A DNA stretch of 64,000 nt, from the NCBI RefSeq assembly GCF_024972735.1, contig NZ_CP087723.1:1-64000 (forward strand), given 5' to 3'. The stretch comes from Halalkaliarchaeum sp. AArc-CO (GTDB taxonomy: Archaea > Halobacteriota > Halobacteria > Halobacteriales > Haloferacaceae). Below are positions 55,038 through 64,000 of this stretch, piece by piece. The notes below the pieces were generated by a model. The model searched no databases. It saw only the letters and a list, made by a program, of their open reading frames with translations, and had not been told where the DNA came from. A program made the position numbers and the translations under genes. How positions within the stretch are numbered: position 1 is the stretch's first letter; the number at the start of each line of letters is the position of its first letter.

Positions 55038-55954
55038 TGGTCGACCCCGGGCCGTTCATCGAGGAGGCGATCGAGGAGATCGAAGCCGAGATCGACGACG
55101 CCAACGCCGTAATCGCGCTGTCCGGCGGCGTCGACTCGTCGGTGTCTGCGACGCTCGCCTACCGGGCGATCGGCGACCAGCTGACGCCGGTGTACGTCGA
55201 CACCGGACTGATGCGGAAAGGCGAGACCGAGGAGATCCGGGAGACGTTCTCGTTCATGGATAGCCTCCGGATCGTCGACGCACAGGATCGGTTCCTGGAC
55301 GCGCTCTCGGGCGTCACCGATCCCGAGGAGAAGCGGCACGTCATCGGCGAGGAGTTCATCCGTGTCCTCGAACAGGAGGCGCGGGAAGCGGGCGCGGACT
55401 ACCTCGTCCAGGGGACCATCTATCCCGACCGCATCGAGTCGGAGGGCGGGATCAAATCCCACCACAACGTCGGTGGACTCCCGGACGTCGTCGACTTCGA
55501 GGGGATCGTCGAACCGGTGCGGGACCTCTACAAGGACGAGGTCCGCGAACTCGCTCGGGAGCTGGGGCTGGAATCGGTGATCGCAGAGCGGATGCCGTTC
55601 CCCGGCCCGGGACTCGCGGTTCGGGTGGTCGGCGAGGTCACCCGCGAGAAGGTCGAGGTGGCACGCGAGGCGTGTCACGTCGTCGAGGAGGAGCTGGAAC
55701 CGTACGAGCCGTGGCAGGCGTTCGCCGCCGTGGTCGGCAAGGGCACCGGCGTCAAGGGAGACAACCGGGTCCACGGCTGGATCGTCGCGGTGCGGTCGGT
55801 CGACTCCCGTGACGGGATGACTGCCCAGGCGCAGGAACTCGACTGGGAGACGCTCCAGCGGATCCAGTCGCGGATCACGAGCCAGCTCGACAACGTCTCT
55901 CGAGTCGTCTACGACGTGACTCACAAACCACCCGCGACGATCGAATACGAGTGA
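55037..55954 (+). CDS. guaAb: GMP synthase subunit B (ATP pyrophosphatase)
   Basis: A 305-residue ATP-PPase subunit that aminates XMP using ammonia from a separate glutaminase. The PP-loop is [18 protein letters not shown] (near residue 28-40). Later blocks are [31 protein letters not shown] and the C-terminal [14 protein letters not shown]. Archaea split GuaA in two; subunit A is not in this window. It is transcribed with pyrG. Confidence 0.95.
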
Positions 55955-55981
55955 CGACGCGAGCGAAATCCAGGAAAACCC

Positions 55982-56347
55982 ATGACATCTACTGATGCGG
56001 ACGCAGGCGAACTGAACCAGACGAACGCGCGCGTGATCGTCGCCGGCCCCGACGAACACGGGCTCGCCGCCGAACTCGAGTCTCGAGGGGCGACGGTCGC
56101 CCGGATCCCCGGAATCGTCAACGGCGAAACGCTCGCGGAGGCGGGAATCGAGTCGGCGGCGATCCTGGTGTTGACGGATCTGGGGGAGGCGTCGGCGATC
56201 CCGGTCGCAAAGGAGGTCAATCCCGATCTGCGGGCGGTGTCGTACAGCCACCAGTCGCTGCCGGAGTACGCGAAGGCACAGGCGGATCTGGCCGTCGATC
56301 CCGATCTCCTTTCGCCGGACGTCGTCGCCGAGGAACTGCTCGAGTAG
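55982..56347 (+). CDS. Small TrkA-N/Rossmann-like protein (DUF7126-like, number from memory)
   Basis: A 121-residue protein. After a polar N-terminal tail it reads ARVIVAGPDEHGLAAELESRGATVARIPGIVNGETLAEAGIESAAILVLTDLGEASAIPVAKEVNP, the strand-helix pattern of an NAD-binding TrkA-N or receiver-like half-domain, but without a full GxGxxG loop. It starts 27 bases after guaAb and is probably in the pyrG operon. In some genomes it is annotated as CTP synthetase by position; nothing catalytic supports that. Confidence 0.75.
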   Translation: MTSTDADAGELNQTNARVIVAGPDEHGLAAELESRGATVARIPGIVNGETLAEAGIESAAILVLTDLGEASAIPVAKEVNPDLRAVSYSHQSLPEYAKAQADLAVDPDLLSPDVVAEELLE

Positions 56348-56539
56348 TTCCGTTCTCGCCTTCGGCGCGCGCAAGCCGAACGAACAGTCGGAATTCGGTC
56401 CGGCCCCTCGTCGTTCCGAAACCGCCGGATAGACCCGAGTTAATCCGACTTAATTGGACGGTAGGTGGGAGTAAACCCCCTGAATCCGGGTTTGCTACGT
56501 CCACGGTTCAAGTGGGTCTCCACGAAAGGATCGATCGCA

Positions 56540-57127
56540 ATGAACGCAAAAACGCTACTCGCGATCGCCACCGCGGTCGCGGTGCTGTTCGCCGGCCTCG
56601 GCGCAGTTGGCGCCGCTGCGGCCGACCAGACTCCCGAACAGCCAGTTGACGAGGAACTCCCCGAATCTACCGACGACGCTGCCGACCGCGATCGCGACGC
56701 CGATCGCGCAAACGAGTCCGAGCGTGATCGGGTTCGCGAACACGTAAACGAGACCGACGGCGAGTTCGGCCCGCACCACGACAACGTTACTGACGGCGAG
56801 TACGGTCCGCACCACGCCGGTGACGGCCACGGCCAGCACCACGCTGACGGCCACGGCCCGCACTATGCCGACGAGAACGCACCGGCTGCGGACGACCGGC
56901 CCGGATTCGCCGGTCCGATGTGGGGTGTTGCCGACAACGTGCCGGACGACATTCCGACGAACGTGACGCACATGCACGAGGTCATGCAGTCGCATTTTGA
57001 CGACGAGGAGCCACCCTACCGGTTCGGTGAGACGATCCGTTCGATCGCCGGCGGCGAGCACCCCTGGAGCGACGACCACCCGCGGAACGACCGCGGTGAC
57101 GACCACCGACACGGGAACGGACGATAA
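56540..57127 (+). CDS. Secreted His- and Asp-rich protein
   Basis: A 195-residue exported protein. The N-terminus is a Sec signal peptide (MNAKTLLAIATAVAVLFAGLGAVGAAAA, cleavage near residue 28). The mature part is very hydrophilic, with repeated His clusters (GPHHDNVTDGEYGPHH, GHGQHHADGHGPHY, DDHRHGNGR) that would bind divalent metal ions. ATG 56540 follows AAAGGA, and the signal peptide fixes it. I know no family for it. It lies 3 bases upstream of the Tat lipoprotein gene, so the two are likely expressed together. Confidence 0.8.
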   Translation: MNAKTLLAIATAVAVLFAGLGAVGAAAADQTPEQPVDEELPESTDDAADRDRDADRANESERDRVREHVNETDGEFGPHHDNVTDGEYGPHHAGDGHGQHHADGHGPHYADENAPAADDRPGFAGPMWGVADNVPDDIPTNVTHMHEVMQSHFDDEEPPYRFGETIRSIAGGEHPWSDDHPRNDRGDDHRHGNGR

Positions 57128-57130
57128 CTG

Positions 57131-57868
57131 ATGTACGACAGTAACCACCTGCTCGATCGACGGACGTATCTGAAAGCCACCGGTGGGATCGCCGCCGTCG
57201 GCAGTGCCGGCCTCGCCGGCTGTGTCGGCGACGACGCGTCCGGCGAGGCGACCGGGACGCTCGCGACCCGAGTCACCGACCAGCCCGGCGACATCGGCGA
57301 CTTCGAGTCCTGTATCGTTACGATCGAGGGTCTGTGGGTAAAACCGGCTGGTGTCGACGACGAAGACGACGAGGGCGACGACGACGGGAACGACGAAGAC
57401 GACGAGGGCGACGACGACGAGGAGGAAACTCCTGATCTGAGCGAGGCGCGGGAGTACCACGAATTCGACGAGCCACAGGAGGCCGACCTGGTCCAGCTGC
57501 AGGACGGCGAGACCCAGCTCGTCGACGAGCAGGAGCTTGCGGCCCGCGAATACGAGTTCCTCCAGCTCGAGGTGACCGACGTCGACGGAACCCTGGCCGA
57601 CGGCGGCGACGCCGACGTCTCCACGCCCGGGAACGCGCCCCTGCAGTTCAAACACCGGTTCGAGATCCGCGACGGCCAACGAACCGTCTTCACCGCCGAC
57701 TTCACGCCGGTGAAACGCGGCGCGACCGGAAGTTACCTCCTCCAGCCCGTCGCCCAGGGAACGACGGTAGAGTACGAGGACGTCGAAGACGAGGAGGACG
57801 ATGCGGACGGCGATGGCGACGCCGACGCGGACGGCGATGGCGACGCCGACGCGGACGGCGACCAGTGA
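57131..57868 (+). CDS. Tat lipoprotein with DUF4382-like domain
   Basis: A 245-residue exported lipoprotein. The N-terminus has a twin-arginine motif (LDRRTYLKATGG) and a lipobox (AGLAGC) with lipidated Cys at residue 31. The mature domain (TGTLATRVTDQPGDIGDFESCIVTIEGLWV, then REYEFLQLEVTDVDGTL, and TPVKRGATGSYLLQPV) fits DUF4382. A long Asp/Glu loop interrupts it (residues about 75-100). The C-terminus is DGDADADGDGDADADGDQ, encoded by a tandem repeat, which may bind Ca2+ or simply keep the protein soluble in salt. It follows the His-rich secreted protein. Confidence 0.85.
   Translation: MYDSNHLLDRRTYLKATGGIAAVGSAGLAGCVGDDASGEATGTLATRVTDQPGDIGDFESCIVTIEGLWVKPAGVDDEDDEGDDDGNDEDDEGDDDEEETPDLSEAREYHEFDEPQEADLVQLQDGETQLVDEQELAAREYEFLQLEVTDVDGTLADGGDADVSTPGNAPLQFKHRFEIRDGQRTVFTADFTPVKRGATGSYLLQPVAQGTTVEYEDVEDEEDDADGDGDADADGDGDADADGDQ
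57802..57860 (+). repeat. 24-bp tandem repeat at the end of the lipoprotein gene
   Basis: The unit GCGGACGGCGATGGCGACGC (plus CGAC) occurs twice in full with a partial third copy, encoding ADGDGDAD. Confidence 0.8.
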
Positions 57869-57947
57869 TCACCCTTCGGCCCTCCGTTCGACCGCCAGAC
57901 GACCGTTAACCGGGCGTATTATCCCGACGCGGTGCGCCGTTTCGGCC

Positions 57948-58595
57948 GTGACCGACGACCGCGACCGATGGAACGAACGGTACAGGGACGACGACTTCGA
58001 GCTCCCCGACGATCCCGTTCCCGAACTGGCCCGGCGGATCGACACGCTGCCGGAGGGCCGGGCGCTCGACGTGGCGACGGGAAGCGGCCGGAACGCGATC
58101 TTCCTGGCCGAGCACGGCTACGACGTCGAGGCCGTCGACGTCTCCGACGAGGCGCTCGCCCAGGCGCACACTCGTGCCGACGAACTCGGCCTCGAGGTCG
58201 ACTGGATCCGGGCGGACGTCACCGATTCCGACGGGGAGTTCCAGCTCGAACCCCGAGAGTACGATCTGATCGTCGTGAGCTTCTTTTATGCCCCCGCGCT
58301 GCTGCCGGAGCTCAAGGAGGCGCTCGCTCCGGGTGGCGTGCTCGTGTACGAACACCACCTGCGGTCGAGCGATCCCGTCGAGGTCGGCCCCTCCGACGAC
58401 CGTGTTCGGTTCAGGTCGAACGACCTGCTCCGGTCGTGTCTCGACTTGACGGTGCTTCACTACGCGGAGGCGACACGACACGGGAAAGAGGACGGCAGGC
58501 CCTCGACGATCGCAACCGTCGTCGCCCGCAAGTCCTGCGGCGGTGCCCAGTCGTATCCCCCCGAGCGCGACATGCGTGACGTCCCCCGGGAGTAG
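57948..58595 (+). CDS. SAM-dependent methyltransferase
   Basis: A 215-residue class I methyltransferase. The SAM-binding motif I is ALDVATGSGRNAIFLAEHGYDVEAVDVS, with motif II VDWIRADVTD and motif III APGGVLVYEHHL. The N-terminus DRDRWNERYRDDD resembles the tellurite-resistance TehB-like group; substrate unknown. GTG at 57948 is chosen because the longer reading runs into the end of the lipoprotein gene. Confidence 0.85.
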   Translation: MTDDRDRWNERYRDDDFELPDDPVPELARRIDTLPEGRALDVATGSGRNAIFLAEHGYDVEAVDVSDEALAQAHTRADELGLEVDWIRADVTDSDGEFQLEPREYDLIVVSFFYAPALLPELKEALAPGGVLVYEHHLRSSDPVEVGPSDDRVRFRSNDLLRSCLDLTVLHYAEATRHGKEDGRPSTIATVVARKSCGGAQSYPPERDMRDVPRE

Positions 58596-58633
58596 TCGCC
58601 GGCGGACGGGAGCACCGAAAAGACGAAAGGAAG

Positions 58634-58641
58634 GCTTTACC
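58634..58641 (+). promoter_or_regulatory. TATA-like element of ffh
   Basis: GCTTTACC lies 26-33 bases before the ATG at 58667. Confidence 0.55.
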
Positions 58642-58666
58642 GGCCTGACGGCGTACGGGCCGTCAA

Positions 58667-60073
58667 ATGGTACTCGACGACCTCGGGAGCTCCCTTCGGG
58701 GGACGCTCAACGACCTCCGCGGGAAGTCCCGCATCGACGAGGACGACGTCGGGGAGGTCGTAAAGGAGATCCAGCGCGCCCTCCTGCAGGCGGACGTCGA
58801 GGTCGGGCTGGTTATGGAGCTGTCCGACAGCATCGAACAGCGTGCGCTGTCGGAGGACCCCCCGGCGGGAACGACCGCGCGCGATCACGTCCTGAAGATC
58901 GTCTACGAGGAGCTCGTCGATCTCGTCGGCGAATCCACGGAGCTGCCGCTGGAGCCCCAGACGATCATGCTCGCCGGCCTGCAGGGGTCGGGGAAGACGA
59001 CCACCGCCGCCAAGATGGCGTGGTGGTTCTCGAAGAAGGGACTCCGGCCGGCGGTGATCCAGACGGACACGTTCCGCCCGGGCGCGTACGACCAGGCCAA
59101 GCAGATGTGCGAACGCGCGGAGGTGGAGTTTTACGGCGATCCAGACGAGGACGACCCTATCGAGATCGCCCGTGCGGGAATGGAGGCGACCGCAGACGCC
59201 GACGTCCGGATCGTCGACACTGCCGGCCGACACGCCCTCGAGGACGACCTCATCGAGGAGATCGAGGAGATCGAGGCGACGGTCGCCCCGGACGTCTCCC
59301 TGCTCGTGCTCGACGCCGCGATCGGGCAGGGCGCCAGAGATCAGGCCCGGGAGTTCGAGAGTTCTGTCGGCATCCAGGGTGTCGTCATCACGAAACTCGA
59401 CGGGACTGCGAAAGGTGGCGGGGCGCTGACCGCCGTCAACGAGACCGACTCCTCGATCGCGTTCCTCGGGACGGGGGAGACCGTAAAGGACATCGAGCGG
59501 TTCGAACCCTCCGGGTTCATCTCCCGGCTGCTCGGGATGGGCGATCTCAAGCAGCTCTCCGAGCGGGTCGAACGCGCGATGCAGGAGACCCAACAGGAGG
59601 ACGACGACTGGGAACCCGAGGACCTGCTGGAAGGGGAGTTCACCCTGAAGGACATGCAGCGCCAGATGGAGGCGATGAACCGGATGGGGCCGCTGGACCA
59701 GGTGATGGACATGATCCCCGGACTCGGCGGCGGGCTGATGGATCAGCTGCCCGACGACGCGATGGACGTCACCCAGGACCGGATGCGCCGGTTCGACGTC
59801 GCGATGGACTCGATGACAGACGAGGAACTGGAGAACCCCAGAATCGTCGGCCGATCGCGCGTCGAGCGCATCGCCCGCGGCTCCGGCGTCGACGAGGAGA
59901 CCATCCGGGAACTCCTCGAACAGCACAAGATGATGGAGCGGACGCTCAAACAGTTCCAGGGGATGGGCGAGGGCGACATGCAGCGGATGATGAAGAAGTT
60001 CGGCGGCGGGGGCGGCGCCGGCGGCATGGGCGACCTCGAGGAGCTGGGCGGCGGCAAGGGTCCGTTCGGCTGA
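58667..60073 (+). CDS. ffh: Signal recognition particle GTPase SRP54
   Basis: A 468-residue SRP GTPase that targets ribosome-nascent chains to the membrane with 7S RNA. The N domain (residues 1-90) is followed by the G domain with [48 protein letters not shown] and [14 protein letters not shown]. The C-terminal M domain is Met-rich ([45 protein letters not shown]). A Gly-rich tail follows. The 7S RNA gene is not in the window. Confidence 0.96.
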   Translation: MVLDDLGSSLRGTLNDLRGKSRIDEDDVGEVVKEIQRALLQADVEVGLVMELSDSIEQRALSEDPPAGTTARDHVLKIVYEELVDLVGESTELPLEPQTIMLAGLQGSGKTTTAAKMAWWFSKKGLRPAVIQTDTFRPGAYDQAKQMCERAEVEFYGDPDEDDPIEIARAGMEATADADVRIVDTAGRHALEDDLIEEIEEIEATVAPDVSLLVLDAAIGQGARDQAREFESSVGIQGVVITKLDGTAKGGGALTAVNETDSSIAFLGTGETVKDIERFEPSGFISRLLGMGDLKQLSERVERAMQETQQEDDDWEPEDLLEGEFTLKDMQRQMEAMNRMGPLDQVMDMIPGLGGGLMDQLPDDAMDVTQDRMRRFDVAMDSMTDEELENPRIVGRSRVERIARGSGVDEETIRELLEQHKMMERTLKQFQGMGEGDMQRMMKKFGGGGGAGGMGDLEELGGGKGPFG

Positions 60074-60077
60074 CGCC

Positions 60078-61469
60078 GTGGGCCGAAACCCCGGCGACGG
60101 ACGTGGCGCCAGTCGACGCCTCCGCGACCGCCTCGGAGGGCTCACACGCTTCGACGTCCTCGCGCTGACCGCGGCCATCTGGTTTCTCGGGAAGTTCCTC
60201 CGGTACGCGTTCCCGCCGCTTTTCGAACCGTTTCAGGGGACGTACGGCGTCTCGAACGCGGAAGTCGGCGCAGCGTTCACCGGGTTCATGCTCGTGTACG
60301 CCGCGATGCAGTTCCCCTCCGGCGCGCTCGCGGACCGGCTGGGATCGGTGCGGGTCGTCGTCGCGGGTGCAGCGCTTGCAGCGGTCGGGGCGCTCGCCGT
60401 GGCGGTCGGCTCCGTCGCCGGGGCTGCCGCCGGGTTCGGCGTCCTCGTCGCGACGATGCTCGTGATGGGTGGGGGGACCGGCGCCCACAAGACGGTCGCC
60501 ATCCGGCTGCTCGCCCGCGTCTATCCGGCCCGGACTGGTCGGGCGCTGGGCGCGTTCGATACGGTCGGAACGTTCGGCGGCGTTGTCGCGCCGATCGCCG
60601 TCGTCGCGTTCACCACCGGGCTGCTCTCGGGGCTCCCGGGTGATCCCTGGCGATGGCTCTTCTTTTCGGCGGGACTCGTCGGCGTCGCCCTCGCGGTTGC
60701 GTTCCTCCGGCGGGTTCCCGGTCGACTCCAGGCCGAACACGCCGAGACCGAATCCGCCGTCGCGGAATCACCCGCCGCCGAATCCGCCGTCGGCGAATCA
60801 GCCGACGTCGATTCCGGCGATTCGGTCGACGACGACCGATCCGTCGAGGAGAAGACTGGCTCGAATCCCGCCCTCCGACGATACGTGAGGCTGTTTTCCG
60901 GTCGTCGTCTCGCCGCGTTCGTCGTGGTGACGCTGTCGTTTTCGTTCGCGTACAACGGACTGGTAGCCTTTCTTCCGCTGTATCTCACCCGCGAAGCCGG
61001 GCTTGCGGCGGCGACCGCCGGCGGACTGTACAGCCTGTTGTTTCTGGTCAGTTTTGTCCAGCTGTTCTCGGGGGAGGCGAGCGACCGGGCGGGACAGCTT
61101 CCCGTGATCGTCGCGGCGCTGTCGCTGGCCACGGCCGGCGTGCTCGCGTTGGTGCTGCTCCCGATCGGGGGCACGCCCGGGGGTGCCCTCGGTGTCGCGG
61201 TCGCGGTCGCGGTCGGCGGGATCGGGATGCACGGGTTCAGGCCGGTGCGGGGCTCGTATCTCATGGTCGTCCTGCCCGACGACATCGCCGGCGGCGCGCT
61301 CGGAGTCGTCCGAACCGGATTGATGGGGGCGGGCGCGGTCGCCCCCGTGATAATCGGGGTTATCTCGGACGGAGTCGGCTTCCGCCCCGCATTCGCGCTG
61401 CTCGCGGCCGCGATGGCCACGGCGGCGACGATCGCGGTCGGCCTTTGGCTCACCGCAGAGCGGGCGTGA
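60078..61469 (+). CDS. MFS transporter
   Basis: A 463-residue major facilitator protein with 12 likely membrane helices. The family loop motif between helices 2 and 3 is ALADRLGSVRVVVAGAAL. The central cytoplasmic loop (residues about 213-260) is an acidic, repeat-like insert (ESAVAESPAAESAVGESADVDSGDS). Substrate is unknown. GTG start at 60078, 4 bases after the ffh stop, so it may be read with ffh. Confidence 0.88.
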   Translation: MGRNPGDGRGASRRLRDRLGGLTRFDVLALTAAIWFLGKFLRYAFPPLFEPFQGTYGVSNAEVGAAFTGFMLVYAAMQFPSGALADRLGSVRVVVAGAALAAVGALAVAVGSVAGAAAGFGVLVATMLVMGGGTGAHKTVAIRLLARVYPARTGRALGAFDTVGTFGGVVAPIAVVAFTTGLLSGLPGDPWRWLFFSAGLVGVALAVAFLRRVPGRLQAEHAETESAVAESPAAESAVGESADVDSGDSVDDDRSVEEKTGSNPALRRYVRLFSGRRLAAFVVVTLSFSFAYNGLVAFLPLYLTREAGLAAATAGGLYSLLFLVSFVQLFSGEASDRAGQLPVIVAALSLATAGVLALVLLPIGGTPGGALGVAVAVAVGGIGMHGFRPVRGSYLMVVLPDDIAGGALGVVRTGLMGAGAVAPVIIGVISDGVGFRPAFALLAAAMATAATIAVGLWLTAERA

Positions 61470-61523
61470 TCTCGAAGCGGACGGAACTGGTGTCCTTTTC
61501 ACGCCGCGCCGACCACATCCGGT

Positions 61524-62612
61524 ATGGACGAGGGTACGTTACGGCTCGCGACACGGGGTTCGACCCTCGCGCGCCGACAGGCGACAACCGTCCGCGACTC
61601 GCTGTCGAGCCGACGGCTCGACGTCGAACTCGTGGAGATCGAAACGCGCGGGGATCGAATCACCGACGAGCTGATTCATCGGCTGGGCCGGACGGGGGCG
61701 TTCGTCCGGGCGCTGGACGAGAAGGTGCTCGAGGGGGAGGTCGACGCGGCCGTCCACTCCATGAAGGACATGCCGACGGAGTTCCCCGATGACCTGGTCG
61801 TCGCCGGCGTCCCGGAACGGGCTCCCGCCGGTGACGTGCTCGTCACGCCCGACGGGACCCCGTTCGCGGAGCTTCCCAACGGTGCCACCGTCGGTACGTC
61901 GTCGCTTCGTCGAGGCGCACAGCTATCCAACGCGCGCCCGGATCTCGAGGTCGAACCGCTCCGTGGCAACGTCGACACCCGCCTGGAAAAGCTGCTCGCG
62001 CCGTCGCTGCAGCGGGAGCACGAACGGCGGCTGGAGGCCGAATCGGACGAGGCGTTCGACGAGGACGTCACGTTCGACCGCACCGCCGAGGAGTGGTTCG
62101 ACGACCTGACTGAACTCGAACGGAACGCAATGGAACGGACGGTCGACCCGGAGTACGACGCGATCGTCCTCGCGGAGGCGGGCCTGCGCCGGAGCGGCCT
62201 GTTCGACGACGTCGAGACGGAGCGGCTCGAACGCTCGCAGTTCGTCCCCGCCCCTGGACAGGGAGCGATTGCGGTTACCGCCGCCGACCCGGACGTGATC
62301 GACCTGGTTCGGTCTCGCATCGACCATCCCCCGACGAGGATCACGACGACAGTCGAACGGACCGTCCTCGCGGAGCTGGGTGGCGGCTGCATCGCGCCAA
62401 TCGGCGTCAACGCCATCCTGCAGGGCGAGTACGTCCACGCGCGGGCACAGGTGTCGAGCACCGACGGGGAGACGGTCATAAACGACACCCGGGATCTCCC
62501 GGTCGAATCACACGCGGAGGCGGCTGCAGAGTTCGCCGACGACCTCGCAGATCGGGGCGCAGCCGACCTCATTGACGAGGCCCGCGAACGCGCCGAGGGG
62601 GGAGACGCGTGA
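61524..62612 (+). CDS. hemC: Hydroxymethylbilane synthase (porphobilinogen deaminase)
   Basis: A 362-residue enzyme that condenses four porphobilinogens. The N-terminus LRLATRGSTLARRQA and substrate-binding TRGDR, VHSMKDMPT and GTSSLRRGAQL are conserved. The dipyrromethane cofactor Cys is in ELGGGCIAPIG (near residue 289). An acidic insert of about 45 residues lies between RGNVDTRLEKL and YDAIVLAEAGLRR, where bacterial enzymes have only a short turn. Its stop overlaps the hemD start. Confidence 0.95.
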   Translation: MDEGTLRLATRGSTLARRQATTVRDSLSSRRLDVELVEIETRGDRITDELIHRLGRTGAFVRALDEKVLEGEVDAAVHSMKDMPTEFPDDLVVAGVPERAPAGDVLVTPDGTPFAELPNGATVGTSSLRRGAQLSNARPDLEVEPLRGNVDTRLEKLLAPSLQREHERRLEAESDEAFDEDVTFDRTAEEWFDDLTELERNAMERTVDPEYDAIVLAEAGLRRSGLFDDVETERLERSQFVPAPGQGAIAVTAADPDVIDLVRSRIDHPPTRITTTVERTVLAELGGGCIAPIGVNAILQGEYVHARAQVSSTDGETVINDTRDLPVESHAEAAAEFADDLADRGAADLIDEARERAEGGDA

Positions 62613-63376
62613 GCCCGCCGTCCCGAGTCGCGGTGTTTCGTCCGGACGACGACCGCATCCGGACGGCAGTCGATCTGCTCGAGGAGCTGGGAGTCGAGCC
62701 GATCGCCGATCCGATGCTGGCCGTCGAGCCGACCGGCGCCGCTCCGGCGTCGGCGGAACTCGTCGTCCTCACGAGCAAGACCGGCGTCGAACTCGCCGCC
62801 GAGGCGGGTTGGTCGCCCGAGGAGGCCGGTCCGGACGGCAAGGCGGTCACCCTCGTCGCGATCGGTCCGGCGACGGCGGCGGCGGCCCGCGAGATGGGCT
62901 GGGCTGTCGACGTCGTCCCCGACGAGTACACCTCTTCGGGGCTCGTCGAGGCGCTCGACGGGCGGGTCGACGGCCGTACTGTCGAGGTCGCGCGCAGCGA
63001 TCACGGCAGCCCGGTGCTTCTGGAGGGACTCCGGGAGGCGGGCGCCGACGTCAACGAGACGATTCTTTATAAACTCGTCCGGCCACCAGCGTCCGGGCAG
63101 TCCGCCGAACTCGCCGCCCTCGGCGACCTCGACGCGGCGGCGTTCACGTCGTCGCTGACTGTCGAACACTTCCTGGAGGCGGCCGAGGAGCGGGGCGTTC
63201 GCGAGGACGCCCTCTCGGGACTCGATCGTGCAGTCGTCGGTGCGATCGGCGAGCCGACACGGAACACGGCCGAATCCCGCGGGATCGACGTCGACGTCGT
63301 GCCCGAGGACGCCACCTTCGAGGCGCTCGCCCGTGCGGTCGTCGAGGAAGCGACACGCCGGGCGGAGTCGGAATAG
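62609..63376 (+). CDS. hemD: Uroporphyrinogen-III synthase
   Basis: A 255-residue enzyme that closes hydroxymethylbilane with D-ring inversion. The family is weakly conserved; here VVLTSKTGVELAAEAG, ATGPAT-like AIGPATAAAAREMGW, VEVARSDHGSPVLLEGL and DAAAFTSSLTVEHFLEAA match its usual blocks. GTG at 62609 overlaps the hemC stop (GTGA), confirming coupling. No methyltransferase gene separates hemC and hemD here. Confidence 0.92.
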   Translation: MSPPSRVAVFRPDDDRIRTAVDLLEELGVEPIADPMLAVEPTGAAPASAELVVLTSKTGVELAAEAGWSPEEAGPDGKAVTLVAIGPATAAAAREMGWAVDVVPDEYTSSGLVEALDGRVDGRTVEVARSDHGSPVLLEGLREAGADVNETILYKLVRPPASGQSAELAALGDLDAAAFTSSLTVEHFLEAAEERGVREDALSGLDRAVVGAIGEPTRNTAESRGIDVDVVPEDATFEALARAVVEEATRRAESE

Positions 63377-63394
63377 CTGCCGAGAGACGGGTAG

Positions 63395-64000
63395 TTACCG
63401 GTCGTCTCGGGCCGAAAGCAGCCCTCGTTCCTCGAACACGCGCGCCAGCCGGGACATCGAGGCGACGACGACGTCACAGGCCGGACGGACCGCATCCTTC
63501 GGGAGATACCCCACCGAGAGCCCGGCGACCTCCAGCATCGGAAGGTCGTTCGCGCCGTCGCCGACCGCGACGGTTCTCGCCATCGGGACGCCGATCTCCT
63601 CGGCGAGGTCCTCGAGTGCCTCGTCTTTCGTCCCTTCGACCAGCGGACCGCCGACGTTCCCGTTGAGCTGACCGCCGCGGATCGGCAGCCGGTTCGCGAT
63701 CACGTGGTCGACGTCGACGCCAGCCGAGTCGAGTGCGGCTTCGACGCCCCGATCGAAACCCCCCGTGAGAATTGCTACTTCGTGACCCTCCTCTCGGAGC
63801 CGTTCGATGAGCCGCCCGGCACCCGGGCGAAGGGTCACCTCGCCGTAAGCCGCCGTCACGTCCTTCTCCGGGAGCCCCTCGAGCAAGGCGGCGCGCTCCC
63901 GGAGGCTCTCGGCGTAGCTCAACTCGTCGTTCATCGCCCGCTCGGTGATCTCGGCCACTTCCGATTCGACGTCCGCTCGTCGAGCCAGCAACACGGTCAT
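63395..64000 (-). CDS. serB: Phosphoserine phosphatase (5' end cut by the window edge)
   Basis: At least 201 residues of a HAD-family phosphatase that releases serine from phosphoserine. Visible motifs: motif II TGG in AILTGGFDRG, motif III Lys in EGTKDEALEDL, and motif IV VGDGANDLPMLEVAG. Motif I (DFDGT), expected about 10 residues before the first visible residues MTVLLARRADV, is missing. In relatives that Met is internal, so the true start lies beyond base 64000 and this entry is partial, not broken. It is convergent with hemD. Confidence 0.9.
   Translation of the reverse strand: MTVLLARRADVESEVAEITERAMNDELSYAESLRERAALLEGLPEKDVTAAYGEVTLRPGAGRLIERLREEGHEVAILTGGFDRGVEAALDSAGVDVDHVIANRLPIRGGQLNGNVGGPLVEGTKDEALEDLAEEIGVPMARTVAVGDGANDLPMLEVAGLSVGYLPKDAVRPACDVVVASMSRLARVFEERGLLSARDDR

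Noticed and set aside
63395-64000. SerB lacking the catalytic DxD motif as a pseudogene
   Set aside because: The first visible Met is internal in homologues; the missing motif falls beyond the window edge.

Overview
The window reads as chromosomal DNA of a haloarchaeon (class Halobacteria). The DNA is GC-rich and the proteins are strongly acidic. Many starts are preceded about 25-30 bases upstream by an archaeal TATA-like element, as expected for leaderless mRNAs. The gene content is archaeal: Orc1/Cdc6, PolD small subunit, MCM, RPA, TFB, A-type ATP synthase, MptA, SRP54 and an argW-type arginine operon. The order orc1 - signal peptidase - PolD small subunit matches, from memory, the start of Haloferax-type main chromosomes at oriC1, so base 1 probably lies at or just inside the main origin. 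The genus cannot be fixed from sequence alone.

Layout. 1-4.6 kb: orc1, sec11 and polD small subunit, with three origin-recognition-box-like sequences, two of them inside the polymerase gene. 4.6-9 kb: engB, a flavoprotein oxidoreductase, a conserved hypothetical, mptA and a TrmB-type regulator. 9-18.4 kb: a MinD4-like ATPase with a long acidic repeat tail, a DUF309 protein, aldehyde:ferredoxin oxidoreductase, a COG1031 radical SAM protein, a divergent cis-prenyltransferase-like protein facing away from a DUF92 membrane protein, a small Cys-cluster protein and an RHH regulator. 18.5-20.1 kb: hutH. 20.1-27.1 kb: rpa and its associated gene, divergent from a ParA-like protein with a degenerate P-loop; a TFB paralogue; then a compact cluster of three uncharacterised proteins plus a ParA/MinD ATPase. 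27.2-32.1 kb: mcm carrying two inteins, one AT-rich and containing a Cro/C1-type HTH. 32.3-33.5 kb: mscS. 33.5-42.8 kb: the complete A-type ATP synthase operon (H-I-K-E-C-F-A-B-D) and a trailing small protein.

42.8-52.2 kb holds arginine biosynthesis on the minus strand: argG-argH, then lysW-lysX-argC-argB-argD-lysK-argF with stop/start overlaps between most genes. LysW is only 56 residues. 52.5-56.3 kb is nucleotide metabolism: upp, pyrG, guaAb and a small NAD-binding-like protein. 56.5-58.6 kb encodes a secreted His-rich protein, a Tat lipoprotein with a DUF4382-like domain and a methyltransferase. 58.6-64 kb carries ffh (SRP54), an MFS transporter, hemC-hemD, and serB, whose 5' end is cut by the window edge.

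The window is mainly housekeeping: replication initiation and elongation, energy, arginine, pyrimidine/purine and tetrapyrrole synthesis. The most interesting parts are the embedded origin boxes, the ParA/coiled-coil cluster beside RPA, TFB and MCM, the two inteins of different apparent age, and the many in-frame short tandem repeats. No tRNA, rRNA, CRISPR array or insertion sequence was recognised. Domain-family numbers for haloarchaeal proteins of unknown function are from memory and are flagged as such.
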